DNA from: Arenibacter algicola
GTDB taxonomy: Bacteria; Bacteroidota; Bacteroidia; Flavobacteriales; Flavobacteriaceae
Direction of reading: 5' to 3'
DNA length: 64,000 nt
Assembly (NCBI RefSeq): GCF_000733925.1
Contig: NZ_JPOO01000001.1
Coordinates: forward strand, 1,426,001-1,490,000
In this document: one piece after another, positions 54,337-63,817 of the stretch
Position numbering within the stretch: the stretch's first letter is position 1
How the letters are laid out: the number at the start of each line of letters is the position of its first letter
Program-made: the position numbers and the translations under genes
Notes under the pieces: model-generated
Seen by the model: only the letters and a program-made list of their open reading frames with translations
What the model was told of the DNA's origin: nothing
Databases searched by the model: none

Positions 54337-57300
54337 TTATTTCTCGGCATACACCACCATTTTTATAGGTCCGATCAACCCAGATGGGGGAAGGTCAGCG
54401 TCCTTTTTATAAAACGGCATAGTAGTAAAGGTCATTTTCTCTTGTACATCGGGCTGTGCATCACCAATAAGCCTATTTACCCATGTATTAGTGACACTTA
54501 TTTGCAGTTCGTTATTGCCCTTTTTCAAAGCTGATGTGATATCAATTTCATATGGTTTTTTCCAAATGGCCCCTAAGTTCTTACCGTTCAAAACAACTTC
54601 GGCAATATTATTTATTGTATGAAATTGTAGGACATACTTTTCACCTTCCTTTATTCTTTTCTTTTGGTTAAAGGTCTGTGTGTACAGGGCAGTTCCACTA
54701 AAGTATTTGGTGTCTTCGGAATCGGTCCATGATTTTAACTGTAAGAGTTCTTTGGATTTTTCATCAATATCCAAGGTCCATGTGCCGGAAAGAATTCTTT
54801 CGGTCAGTTTGACCGGCCTGCTCAACGATAGACTTTGTTCGGTGGTTTGGTCTTGAAAGACCACAAAAACGGCATCCCATGATTTGAAATCCAAAGGCAC
54901 CAAAGTTCTCCCTTCTTTAAATTGATACCCCAGGGGACTTATTTCTCCGGTTTCCGCATTCCAAAGATTTGGGGTTTTACCACTCACATTGAAGCTTACG
55001 GTTGCTGTTGCAGGATTATCACTCCTGTTGTTTAACCAATATATATCGGTTTCATTATCCCTTCGGTGTCTGAACAGTATTTTATGGTCGGTACCACTTA
55101 TTTGAACATCGGGAACTAAGTTAAGACTTTCTAAACTGGCCATTTTTGATTCCACCTCGTCTGCCAGTTTATGAAACTCATCAAGATCATCGGACAAACT
55201 AGGGGAGTTTTCTGGTATTTTCCCTGTTACTTTTACACCAGCATTCTGTAATTCCCTTATTTTATTGAGCGTGGAAAGTGTCATTTCTTTAGCGCTTTTA
55301 TCCAACATCAGCACTTTGTAGGTATTGCCGCTCGGGGCCAAAAGGTTTCCTGCTTCAGCTTTAATATCCTCTTTTAAGATGGATGCGTTGACATAATCAA
55401 ATTCCAAACCTTGTGGTATTTCCGGAAGTTTTTCCCTACTTACCCAAGTGATGTTGGTATTTTCCCCATAATAATAAAGGATATCCGCTACATTTTTACC
55501 CTGTTGTAGCAAATAGGAGCTGCGGCCAAGGTAAGTTATCCATGCTTTAGCACCAGCTCCGGACCAGGTTTCGTGACGCGTAAAGTATTGTCCGAAAGGG
55601 CCTAGTGAAAATCCGGGGGGTGTTTCCAAAGGCTGATGCACCGATGTGTGGATTACAAAACGATTGAGCCCACTGGCCATTTCAAGATCGGCAGTCCGTT
55701 TTAACCTCTCAGGATGTTCTTGAAAAGGCTTTCCTATTGAAGTCATGGATTCCGCGGCTACAAAGGCTTTTCCATAAATATGGGCCACAGAGGCAGATTC
55801 CCGTATGTCGGCCTCGCTCCGTACCTCCTCGTCATTTCCTCCAGCCAAACTTCCTGGCGTCCACATGGCGGACATAGGGATATCGGCATTGCGTTTAACA
55901 TCCATGCCATCTGCCAAATAGATGCGTCCGCCTTCATGGGATTCGGTATATCGTTTCATACCGCGTTTATGTAATTCGTCCCCAATAACATCGTAATGGT
56001 TTTCTGCAATCATTTCCCCAATGGTCTTACGGAAATCCCATAAGAATTTATCACTGGCTTCGGCACTTTTTACAATGCGACCGGTTAAGGCTGGAATCCA
56101 AGTTTGAATGGAATAGCCTCTTTTTTTCTGAAATTCCTCGGGCAGATTTTTTGTCCAGTTCATGTGTCCGGCTTCGTAGCTATCCAAAATCATATACCCC
56201 AACCCTTTATCTCCCATCTGCCTATCAGTTGCATCCTTGTACATATCTAGGTAAGTATTGATATACCTTTTAACGGCCATTGGATCTAATTTATCCACTT
56301 CCAGCCCTGTGGCCTCTGGTGATGCTGGGTGATTTTGACGTCCAGTCAAAGAATAACCAAAACGAATAATTGACCAATTTCCATTGGGAACTTTCCATTC
56401 CAAACTTCCATCCGTTTTCATTTTTGAAGTTAAATCAATGATATCTTCGGTAGCTATTACTCCTGAATCCTTGGGCATAAAGGATGTTGTACCTTCCTTC
56501 CATGGAGAAAACCCGGCTTTATCCTCAATTTTGTCTATTCGTGGGGTGTTGTACAATATAAATTCGGCTACCTGTACACCATCTGGTTTTGGTACTTCGG
56601 CCGCCCCTCCCATCATTGCCGCTAATCCAGTTACCTGTCCCGCCAAGGTCTCATAGGCAAATCTGAAATATTTGGCAGTTGTAGGAGGGAAACTTACCGT
56701 GGTTTGTGGCACCAGACTACCATGGATCCGGGTTATTTCACTAAAATTAATACCATCATTACTAATCTTAAGGCTCCTATTTTCAGGACTGCCCCTGAAT
56801 TGTTCCAATTGATTGTGGTTTGCCCCGACAACTGCAAGGGATTGAAATGTTTGTGGTGTTTCAAATTCATACTGGATCCACATATCCTCCCCAACTTCTT
56901 CGGGAGGAAGATAAGTGCCTGTTCGGAGGTCTCCATCCGTAAGATCGGTTAGATTAAAATCTCCACCGCTTGAAGATACTTTTGGCTTTAAACCATCCAG
57001 AGTTTTTTCCGAGTCAGGTATCCGATAGGCAATAACTGCTACATCCTGATAATATTTTGGAAGCGCTTCCAAAGTATTCCCGCCAATATCTTCCCTCGGG
57101 GCCATATCGTTTTGGAAAACCCCTGTGGTTTGGGGAGGTTCAGGAATTCGTCCTTTGTAGGTCTGTCCTCCCTTTACCGTAAGTTCGGACCATACATATT
57201 TTTTCATACCGTCTTTTGGTTCAACCCAAGGTCCGCCGGTAACACTCCAGCCAGGTGAACCAGCTATGGCCATTTCCAATTTTTTTTCGATAGCGAGATC

Positions 57301-57627
57301 GGTAGTGTACTTAAAAGCCTCTTTCCATTCTGGCGTCATAAATACTAGTTTATTGGACACAACTACTGGGGTTAGGAGGTTGGCGTCGAAATTTTGAAAG
57401 CCTCCGATACCAGTGTCTTCCATCCATTCCAAATCTTTTTTAATGCCTGCTTTGGTAATGTTGCCATTCATCCAATGCCACCATACACGGGGTTTGGCGC
57501 TATTAGGGGGGCTTTTAAATTCTTCTGATGAAACAGTTTTTAGGGTTTCTTGTGCCATACCTTGAGTAGAGGTAAAACAAAGGACTACCAGTGTTAATAA
57601 ACTGGCTAGTGTGAGTGTATTTTTCAT
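54337..57627 (-). CDS. GH106-like glycoside hydrolase
   Basis: 1096 residues from the ATG at 57627, which opens a signal peptide (LASLLTLVVLCFTSTQGMAQ); a further 19 upstream residues are in frame but unlikely. Family landmarks of GH106: KPRVWWHWMNGNITKAGIKKDLEWMEDTGIGGFQNFD, AIAGSPGWSVTGGPWVEP, YMILDSYEAGHMNWTKNLPEEFQKKRGYS, RYTESHEGGRIYLADGM, FVAAESMTSIG. A C-terminal GH2-like sandwich closes it (VVLNGKNLGAIWKKPYEIDIT). Characterised GH106 members are alpha-L-rhamnosidases, so rhamnose removal is the default guess. Whether it belongs to the xylan locus or is a separate gene is unclear; the 46-bp repeat separates them. Confidence 0.85.
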   Translation of the reverse strand: MKNTLTLASLLTLVVLCFTSTQGMAQETLKTVSSEEFKSPPNSAKPRVWWHWMNGNITKAGIKKDLEWMEDTGIGGFQNFDANLLTPVVVSNKLVFMTPEWKEAFKYTTDLAIEKKLEMAIAGSPGWSVTGGPWVEPKDGMKKYVWSELTVKGGQTYKGRIPEPPQTTGVFQNDMAPREDIGGNTLEALPKYYQDVAVIAYRIPDSEKTLDGLKPKVSSSGGDFNLTDLTDGDLRTGTYLPPEEVGEDMWIQYEFETPQTFQSLAVVGANHNQLEQFRGSPENRSLKISNDGINFSEITRIHGSLVPQTTVSFPPTTAKYFRFAYETLAGQVTGLAAMMGGAAEVPKPDGVQVAEFILYNTPRIDKIEDKAGFSPWKEGTTSFMPKDSGVIATEDIIDLTSKMKTDGSLEWKVPNGNWSIIRFGYSLTGRQNHPASPEATGLEVDKLDPMAVKRYINTYLDMYKDATDRQMGDKGLGYMILDSYEAGHMNWTKNLPEEFQKKRGYSIQTWIPALTGRIVKSAEASDKFLWDFRKTIGEMIAENHYDVIGDELHKRGMKRYTESHEGGRIYLADGMDVKRNADIPMSAMWTPGSLAGGNDEEVRSEADIRESASVAHIYGKAFVAAESMTSIGKPFQEHPERLKRTADLEMASGLNRFVIHTSVHQPLETPPGFSLGPFGQYFTRHETWSGAGAKAWITYLGRSSYLLQQGKNVADILYYYGENTNITWVSREKLPEIPQGLEFDYVNASILKEDIKAEAGNLLAPSGNTYKVLMLDKSAKEMTLSTLNKIRELQNAGVKVTGKIPENSPSLSDDLDEFHKLADEVESKMASLESLNLVPDVQISGTDHKILFRHRRDNETDIYWLNNRSDNPATATVSFNVSGKTPNLWNAETGEISPLGYQFKEGRTLVPLDFKSWDAVFVVFQDQTTEQSLSLSRPVKLTERILSGTWTLDIDEKSKELLQLKSWTDSEDTKYFSGTALYTQTFNQKKRIKEGEKYVLQFHTINNIAEVVLNGKNLGAIWKKPYEIDITSALKKGNNELQISVTNTWVNRLIGDAQPDVQEKMTFTTMPFYKKDADLPPSGLIGPIKMVVYAEK

Positions 57628-58091
57628 ATAGATGGACGTTATTGGAGAATATTTCGAAAACAAGGTAGGATATGTTGAAAACAATACTGTCCTGTACTGT
57701 GCTGAATTGTAAGGAAATGGGAAAGACGTTTTACTTATAGAAGGAAAATCATGCTAAAATAACTTTCAAATCGAATTTAACCTAAGTCAGCTTGTGGAAA
57801 GCATAGGACTGGGTAGTTTCAGGTAAAACTAAGAGGAAGGGAATTTGTTTTATTTTCAAGAGGCACCTTTAACAAAAATCCTTACAGTCCCCAGCCTGCG
57901 TTGTATTATCATAAGAAACAAACACAGCTAATTAATTTCACCAACCTCTGCGACTGTGTCCGGTTAAAAATCATGAAATTCATCAAATTAGGACAATTCA
58001 TACTGTTCTTAAAGTAAGTATGGGCGAGGTTTTTATACCTTAGCGATTTTAGGCCAATAAATATTGGCCTTGGCAAAACAACAACGCTATT
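57628..58091. other. Divergent region with a hairpin before the EamA gene
   Basis: AGGCCAAT-AAAT-ATTGGCCT (58051-58070) is a perfect 8-bp stem ending 21 bp before the TTG start at 58092. It may be an operator or a translational hairpin. Nothing else recognised. Confidence 0.5.
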
Positions 58092-58961
58092 TTGTTACAT
58101 ATTAAATGGAGTAAATCTTCCGGACTGGATTTTAAAAAAGCATTGCTTTTTATGACCATCAGTACCTTTTCATTTGCGTTGATGAATGTATCCGTGAAGT
58201 ATTTAAACCGGATCCCAACATTTCAAATTGTATTCTTTAGATGTTTTGGTTCCTTGGTGTTGGCAACAACCTATATTTTGGTCAAGGGGATTCCCATATT
58301 TGGTATCAAGAGAAGACTTATGTTGTTAAGAGCTGTGTTGGGCCTAACGGCTATGAGTTTGTTCTTTTTTTCCTTAAAATACTTGAATGTTGGTACTGCA
58401 GTTTCATTAAGGTATATAGCCCCTATTTTTGCTGCTGTTTTTGCGGTTTTCTTGTTAAGGGAAAAGTTGAAAAATATTCAATGGCTTTTCTTCCTGACTG
58501 CCTTTGCAGGGGTACTGGTTTTAAAAGGGTTTGATGGCAATATTAATCCAATAGGTCTGACCCTCATCTTAACCGCCTCTGTTTTTAGTGGAATGGTTTA
58601 TGTGGTTATTAGAAAAATAGGAGTTTCCGATCACCCTGCAGTTGTAGTAAATTATTTTATGTTCGTAGGGACCGTAATTGGCGGACTTTTGGCTATAGCT
58701 GTTTGGGTTAGGCCTATAGGTTACGAATGGATGTTTTTACTATTGTTAGGTGTATTTGGTTTCATGGGGCAAATATATATGACCAAGGCATTTCAAATTG
58801 CAAAAACAAACCTGGTTGCTCCATTAAAATACATTGAGGTGATATTTACAATTTCAATCGGTGTATTGTGGTTCAATGAAGCCTACACTATTTATAGTTT
58901 TATTGGATTATTTATGATCATTTCCGCCTTGGTGTTGAATACTTTGGTGAAGAAGGATTAG
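58092..58961 (+). CDS. EamA/DMT-family transporter
   Basis: 289 residues with about ten membrane helices in two EamA halves (about 20-140 and 152-285; FSFALMNVSVKYLNRIPTFQIVFFRCFGS, SLKYLNVGTAVSLRYIAPIFAAVFA, APLKYIEVIFTISIGVLWFNEAYT). Drug/metabolite exporter of unknown substrate. The start shown is TTG at 58092; the ATG at 58152 would cut into the first helix, so TTG or a nearby start is preferred. Monocistronic by appearance. Confidence 0.85.
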   Translation: MLHIKWSKSSGLDFKKALLFMTISTFSFALMNVSVKYLNRIPTFQIVFFRCFGSLVLATTYILVKGIPIFGIKRRLMLLRAVLGLTAMSLFFFSLKYLNVGTAVSLRYIAPIFAAVFAVFLLREKLKNIQWLFFLTAFAGVLVLKGFDGNINPIGLTLILTASVFSGMVYVVIRKIGVSDHPAVVVNYFMFVGTVIGGLLAIAVWVRPIGYEWMFLLLLGVFGFMGQIYMTKAFQIAKTNLVAPLKYIEVIFTISIGVLWFNEAYTIYSFIGLFMIISALVLNTLVKKD

Positions 58962-59275
58962 ATATTCACCCTCTTAACCTGGATGACAGACCTATTTTAT
59001 GGTTATACTTTTACTTTCGAGTATGGCTATCCGGCTTTAAACAATCTTTTTTTTAAATACATATCCAAAAACGGAGTGCAAATCACAAATTAGTTTTAGC
59101 TTTGTCCTTGAAATGGGGTGCTTGCCAATATGGGCAGGCTGAGATGATACCCAGGAGTTTTAACTCTGAACCTGATCCGGATAATGCCGGCGTAGGGATT
59201 TTAGTTCGATGTTGCACCATTGCAAGTCGCTACTTTCTTCATCTTCCCATTTCATAAATTAAAGTTAGGGAATCG
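58962..59275 (+). other. Leader of the thiamine transporter operon
   Basis: Holds the TPP riboswitch at 59113-59200 and the expression platform after it. No gene. Confidence 0.8.
59113..59200 (+). promoter_or_regulatory. TPP riboswitch (THI element)
   Basis: The conserved core is present in order: GGGGTGC, CTGAGATGATACCC and ACCTGATCCGGATAATGCCGGCGTAGGGA. It binds thiamine pyrophosphate. It ends about 75 bases before the ATG of the PnuC-type gene, so expression falls when TPP is plentiful. Confidence 0.96.
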
Positions 59276-59878
59276 ATGGAGAATTTTTTCACACAGCTTA
59301 CATGGTTACAGGCAATTGGAACAGTCCTTGGAGTAGCCCAAGTGCTATTGGCAAGGGATAATAATATCCATAATTATTTATTTGGAATTGTTTCCATTTT
59401 AATTGGTATTTGGGTCCTATACCAAACAAAACTGTATGCGGATATTATACTTCATCTATACTATTTGCTTATGAGTATCTATGGTTGGCTTTATTGGAAG
59501 TATGGTAGTCAAAAAGAAGAAAGTCCTATTACTTACTCGAATAAGGCAGAACAAATAAAGGCAGTTGGTATTGTGATCGCCTGTTTTGCACTTATGGTCT
59601 ACTGGCTAAGATTTCATACCAATTCGGATGTTCCTATCTGGGATGCGGCTGTTAGTGCCTTTGCCTGGGCCGGGATGTGGCTCATGGCCAAAAGAAAAAT
59701 GGAGAATTGGATCTACTTAAATATTAGTAATATAATTTCAATTCCCTTGCTCTTTTACAAAGAACTGTACATTTATGCAGGCCTCACCATTTTCTTGTTT
59801 ATAGTGGGAACCTCGGGATATTTTAAATGGAGAAAATTAATTATAGATGACATTAGTAGACAGCCTGCACAAGCATAG
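59276..59878 (+). CDS. pnuT: PnuC-family transporter, probably thiamine (PnuT)
   Basis: 200 residues, seven hydrophobic helices, with the PnuC pattern QAIGTVLGVAQVLLARDNNIHNYLFGIVSILIGIWVLY and YYLLMSIYGWLYWKYG. PnuC proteins carry vitamins by facilitated diffusion. The TPP riboswitch directly upstream points to thiamine rather than nicotinamide riboside. The next gene starts 32 bp before its end in another frame. Confidence 0.92.
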   Translation: MENFFTQLTWLQAIGTVLGVAQVLLARDNNIHNYLFGIVSILIGIWVLYQTKLYADIILHLYYLLMSIYGWLYWKYGSQKEESPITYSNKAEQIKAVGIVIACFALMVYWLRFHTNSDVPIWDAAVSAFAWAGMWLMAKRKMENWIYLNISNIISIPLLFYKELYIYAGLTIFLFIVGTSGYFKWRKLIIDDISRQPAQA

Positions 59879-60866
59879 TAGAATAAATTGGGAAGTCGAT
59901 GTATTTCCACAAGATGTTTTGGATTGGATCATAAATGAAAACCTATGGAACATATGGGTCCCTAAAACTTATGGTGGATTGGAACTATCCCTAACAGCGG
60001 GATTGGCCCGGCTTAGGGAATTGGCCAAGATTGATGCCAGCTTGGGATGGACCATAACACTATGTAGTGGGGCCAATTATTTTATAGGCAATTTACAGCC
60101 AATTAAAGCTCAGGAAATTTTTATGACGACAGGGGTTTCCCCTTGTTTAGGGGGAAGTGGAGGAGTTTTTGGAAAGGCTGAAATAGTTGGTGATTATTTC
60201 AGAATTTCGGGAAAATGGCGCTATGCCACTGGCGCTCCCTACCTCACACATTTCACATTGAACGCGGAAATTGTGGAAAACGGGATCAAATTGCGGAATG
60301 ATGACGGGTCGCCAAGGGTGCAGTCATTTATAATTCCTAAAGATGCAGTGCAGGTAATTGAAGATTGGAATACCATGGGGCTAAAAGCTACCGCCACCCA
60401 TTCTTTTGCTGTTGCAGATTATATGGCCCATAAGAGCTGTAGTTTCAGCTATAATGATTGCTATTTGCCTCACCCTATTTTTAAAATTCCCTTTGCCCTA
60501 TTTGCCGATTTAACTTTATGGATAAATTATATTGGAATAGCTGAACATTTAATGGAAGAAGCCGGTTCAGATATGGGCAAAGGGAAGTTGAACGCTTTGG
60601 AAAATACTATTTTGGAGTCTGATCAAAAAATATTCTCTTACGCCAATGAAATTGAGAAAAGGATTGATGAAAAAAGGGTGATTGGTACTGATTATATGGA
60701 AGAAATACACAATGTAGCAGTTCAATCGGTGAAAGGAATTTCTCGGAATATCATAGAAATCTTTCCAAGTTTGGGAGTGAAGGCAAGTACAAAAGGCAAT
60801 AAGTTAAACCAAATTTTCTGTGATTATTTTACAGCAACCCAACATCATATTTTTAGCAGGAAATAA
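59847..60866 (+). CDS. Acyl-CoA dehydrogenase-like flavoprotein, co-transcribed with pnuT
   Basis: 339 residues, slightly short for the family. N-terminal helical domain (VDVFPQDVLDWIINENLWNIWVPKTYGGLELSLTAGLARLRELAKIDASLGWTI), middle beta domain (GGSGGVFGKAEIVGDYFRISGKWRYATGA, WNTMGLKATATHSFAVADYMA), then a helical C-terminus. It resembles the acyl-CoA-dehydrogenase-like flavin monooxygenase group. The usual catalytic Glu cannot be assigned. It overlaps pnuT by 32 bp and is under the same TPP riboswitch, which is unexpected for a fatty-acid enzyme and hints at a role in thiamine salvage or oxidation. That is inference. Confidence 0.82.
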   Translation: MTLVDSLHKHSRINWEVDVFPQDVLDWIINENLWNIWVPKTYGGLELSLTAGLARLRELAKIDASLGWTITLCSGANYFIGNLQPIKAQEIFMTTGVSPCLGGSGGVFGKAEIVGDYFRISGKWRYATGAPYLTHFTLNAEIVENGIKLRNDDGSPRVQSFIIPKDAVQVIEDWNTMGLKATATHSFAVADYMAHKSCSFSYNDCYLPHPIFKIPFALFADLTLWINYIGIAEHLMEEAGSDMGKGKLNALENTILESDQKIFSYANEIEKRIDEKRVIGTDYMEEIHNVAVQSVKGISRNIIEIFPSLGVKASTKGNKLNQIFCDYFTATQHHIFSRK

Positions 60867-60887
60867 TAGAGAAAGAAAATAGGCAGC

Positions 60888-63149
60888 TTAAAGATTTATC
60901 CAATAGGTAAGTTTAAATACCAAAGCCCTATTCTTGCTCGTAAAATTGGAAGGAAAATAATTTTCGGTATAAACAATATAGAAATCTGAAGCCGGTTTAT
61001 ATCGCCATTGAAACCTAGCATTCAAATTCATGTTGTCCGTTAAATTATTGTACTGGTAATAACCCGTAAAGAACAGCTTATCCGTAAAGGTAACATCCAG
61101 CTTTGGTCCTAGAAGAAATAACTCTGCTTCACCATAATCTTCATCCAATTTAAGATTATTATAGTCAAAACGCATGGCAATATTTACGTAGGGTTGAAAG
61201 CGCATATCCAGCTGCCCTGATATATTTAGATTGGTGCCATTGTAAAATCCGCCATAAGTTGAATTTAATAGGAAATTCATTTTCTTCACCGTGTTACTTT
61301 GATAGGAAGCAGAAATAGTATTCCAACGATATTCCTCGCCTTCCAAAAATTTCCTGGATTCCACATTGTTTACAGGATTAAAATCAAAGGTCAATTGTTG
61401 AAAAATATGGGCTAAATCGAAGGTTAGGTTTGCAGAATTCTTGAAATCGAATACGTAGCCTATGGCAAATTCCCTGTCTACCAAATTACCATTAGGTAAA
61501 TAGGTGTCATTTATTCTGGCTTGGGGCCCTGAATAAAGTAAACTGTTGTTCTCAGGGTAAATTTTGTAGGCTACTTCGGAATAATAGCCCATTTGTCCTG
61601 GATATACCATACTTCCCGGTACATAACCAACTTCGGCATTAAAGTTTTTATCAACAAAGAAGGCTCCCAAATTAGCCAAAAGACTACGGTCCGAATATTG
61701 AAAGAAGGCTGAGCCGGACATGGTCTTGGCTTTGTTTCTATTGTCGAAGGATTGTGCCAGGAACGAACTGTGGTACCACCTGTTATCCTTACTTCTCAGT
61801 ACTAAATCGGCATCAAGGACCCTATTATAAGTGTTGGGCCTAAGGCGATCTTCCAAGGTAGGTCTGCCAAAAATACTGGGGTGGTAATATTTCAGGGAAT
61901 CACTTTCCGTTACCCCCAAACTTTCTTTGTTGACAAAGGTCATGGAAAAACTGGATTGTTCGTGAAACATTCTTTGAACCGTGGCCACGGTATAGTTTTG
62001 GGCAGGTAATCCCAATTCCAACATTTTCTTTGTATGCATATTCATGACCCCTAAGCGCCATTTTTCGTTTATAGTTCCACTAAGTCTAGCCCCATACATT
62101 ATAGGTACTTTCTGGGGAATTCCGGTAGAATCCTGGATAATACCGATACGTCTGGAGAAAAAGGGTCTGGCCGAATCAAAACCGGCATTGTCAAAAAGGT
62201 CGCTATTTTCTAGGAAAAATTGTCTGCGTTCCGGGAACCTAAATTCGAACCTTGATAAATTTAGTATTTGTTCATCGACTTCTATTTGGGAGAAATCGGG
62301 ATTCACCGTAAGGTCTAAATTCATTGATGGGCTAATGCTTACTTTGGCATCAAATCCAGTCTGTAGTTCTGTTGAGGAATCTGTTGGGTCTACCTCCCTA
62401 TCTTCGAATGCACCTCCAGAGATATAAGGGATAAGTGAAATGTTGGAACTGGCCTTGGGAATAGGACCCTCCCAAATAAGCTGCCCCGCATAGGCAAAGG
62501 TACCGGTATAGAATTGTCGTGGTGTACGTACCCAGGCCGACTTTATATTCCGTTTTTTATCCAAACGATCAAAAGTAACGTTCCATTCCTTAACATCACT
62601 CTTGTATTTAAAACTTTTGAACGGGATTGCCAATTCGGCAATCCACTTGTCCTCGTATCTAACAACCTTGGAGTACCATTTATTGTCCCAATATATATTG
62701 AAGGCGTTTTCTCCATTTCCGCCACTGGATACAGTTCCCTCTCTCTGGGCCCCTATGGCAGTTACATTAAAGAAATACCCGTTTAAACGGTCATTGTACG
62801 GTCCAAATATAAAGGAAACATTATCGTTGATGGAGTAACTAAAATCCCTTCTAAGGGTGCTCACTACATCTGGCGTGTCATCGTCATAACATACAAAGGA
62901 TACATATAGAAACTCGTCGTTGTAAGTCATCCGAGCCTCTGTTTGAAAAGGGGAGGGCAAACTATCTACCGGAAAGTTTTGATACCAATCATCAGCTACG
63001 TCGGCTTCCTTCCAGGCATTTTCATCCAGAACCCCGTCCAGCACGATGTCGCCATGGAACTTTTTGATCTTCAATTTTGTGCCCGGTAGATTTTGGGCAT
63101 AAATAATGGAAGATAAAAAAAGTAAGGTCAAATGTAAGCAATACTTCAT
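60888..63149 (-). CDS. DUF5916 outer-membrane protein with CBM9-like N-terminus
   Basis: 753 residues. Signal peptide (HLTLLFLSSIIYAQ), a CBM9-like domain (about 25-215: LKIKKFHGDIVLDGVLDENAWKEADVADDWYQNFP, DEFLYVSFVCYDD, WIAELAIPFKSF), then the DUF5916 barrel (NPDFSQIEVDEQILNLSRFEFRFPERRQFFLENSDLF, FFSRRIG, ending FKLTYWINL). Common single gene in Flavobacteriaceae; function unknown, probably in the outer membrane. Convergent with the acyl-CoA-dehydrogenase-like gene. Confidence 0.9.
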   Translation of the reverse strand: MKYCLHLTLLFLSSIIYAQNLPGTKLKIKKFHGDIVLDGVLDENAWKEADVADDWYQNFPVDSLPSPFQTEARMTYNDEFLYVSFVCYDDDTPDVVSTLRRDFSYSINDNVSFIFGPYNDRLNGYFFNVTAIGAQREGTVSSGGNGENAFNIYWDNKWYSKVVRYEDKWIAELAIPFKSFKYKSDVKEWNVTFDRLDKKRNIKSAWVRTPRQFYTGTFAYAGQLIWEGPIPKASSNISLIPYISGGAFEDREVDPTDSSTELQTGFDAKVSISPSMNLDLTVNPDFSQIEVDEQILNLSRFEFRFPERRQFFLENSDLFDNAGFDSARPFFSRRIGIIQDSTGIPQKVPIMYGARLSGTINEKWRLGVMNMHTKKMLELGLPAQNYTVATVQRMFHEQSSFSMTFVNKESLGVTESDSLKYYHPSIFGRPTLEDRLRPNTYNRVLDADLVLRSKDNRWYHSSFLAQSFDNRNKAKTMSGSAFFQYSDRSLLANLGAFFVDKNFNAEVGYVPGSMVYPGQMGYYSEVAYKIYPENNSLLYSGPQARINDTYLPNGNLVDREFAIGYVFDFKNSANLTFDLAHIFQQLTFDFNPVNNVESRKFLEGEEYRWNTISASYQSNTVKKMNFLLNSTYGGFYNGTNLNISGQLDMRFQPYVNIAMRFDYNNLKLDEDYGEAELFLLGPKLDVTFTDKLFFTGYYQYNNLTDNMNLNARFQWRYKPASDFYIVYTENYFPSNFTSKNRALVFKLTYWINL

Positions 63150-63644
63150 TTGTTCCCGGTTTTATGGTTGGTTTTGGGCTATATGTACTAAAGATAAACT
63201 ATTTATAGCTATTATTTCTATAACATGTCAATCCCATTTCTATTGGATTTATCCAGAGATGTTGGAAAACGCAAAGTTATTTTAACGTATAAACTAAGTT
63301 GAATTAGGAGGTTAAATCTTAACTGTTCTTTCGGGATTGTGGAACACTTTTTTTCGGCTTGGGAAATGAACAAATTTTAATGGCAGTAGAAGGTAATATG
63401 GTACTTTCTATTTTTGTGCCTGCAACGGATACAATGCCAATTTAAGGGAAAAAAGCCAACTGCAGCAATAGGGTAATCTATAACTGGTATACAGGAGTAA
63501 AAACAGACATATGGTTCATGGCCTGTTGAAGTATGAAGAGGTTATGGATGTAGTTCAAATGGAAAATATCTTTGTTTATTTCAAGTTAGAGGAAGTGGTC
63601 CATGCTTTAAGGTCATGAAGTGAATAGTTGACCTAAAAGTTTGC
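63150..63644. other. Intergenic stretch with a short rightward frame
   Basis: A 35-codon rightward frame (63511-63618, MVHGLLKYEEVMDVVQ...) has protein-like composition but is unrecognised and could be a fragment. Nothing else seen. Confidence 0.4.
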
Positions 63645-63815
63645 TCAATTCTTTTGCAGTGCAACAAGTTCCTCTAAGACTTCCTGGGCTTCTGCATACT
63701 TTTTGTCGCTTTCAGATCGGTTGATGCTGGAAAGTGTATGCCACTCCTTCATAAGTCCATTGTATTTTTCTTGAAGTTTTTTTTCCTTGGATTTGTTTTT
63801 GAATATTCCGAACAT
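63645..63815 (-). CDS. Lacal_2735 family small protein
   Basis: 56 residues, too short for usual gene cut-offs. MFGIFKNKSKEKKLQEKYNGLMKEWHTLSSINRSESDKKYAEAQEVLEELVAL matches the small, helical Lacal_2735 family found across Flavobacteriia: a basic MFGxFK start followed by a coiled coil. Function unknown. It lies two bases from the end of the glutathione peroxidase gene and is probably co-transcribed with it. Confidence 0.82.
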   Translation of the reverse strand: MFGIFKNKSKEKKLQEKYNGLMKEWHTLSSINRSESDKKYAEAQEVLEELVALQKN

Positions 63816-63817
63816 GA

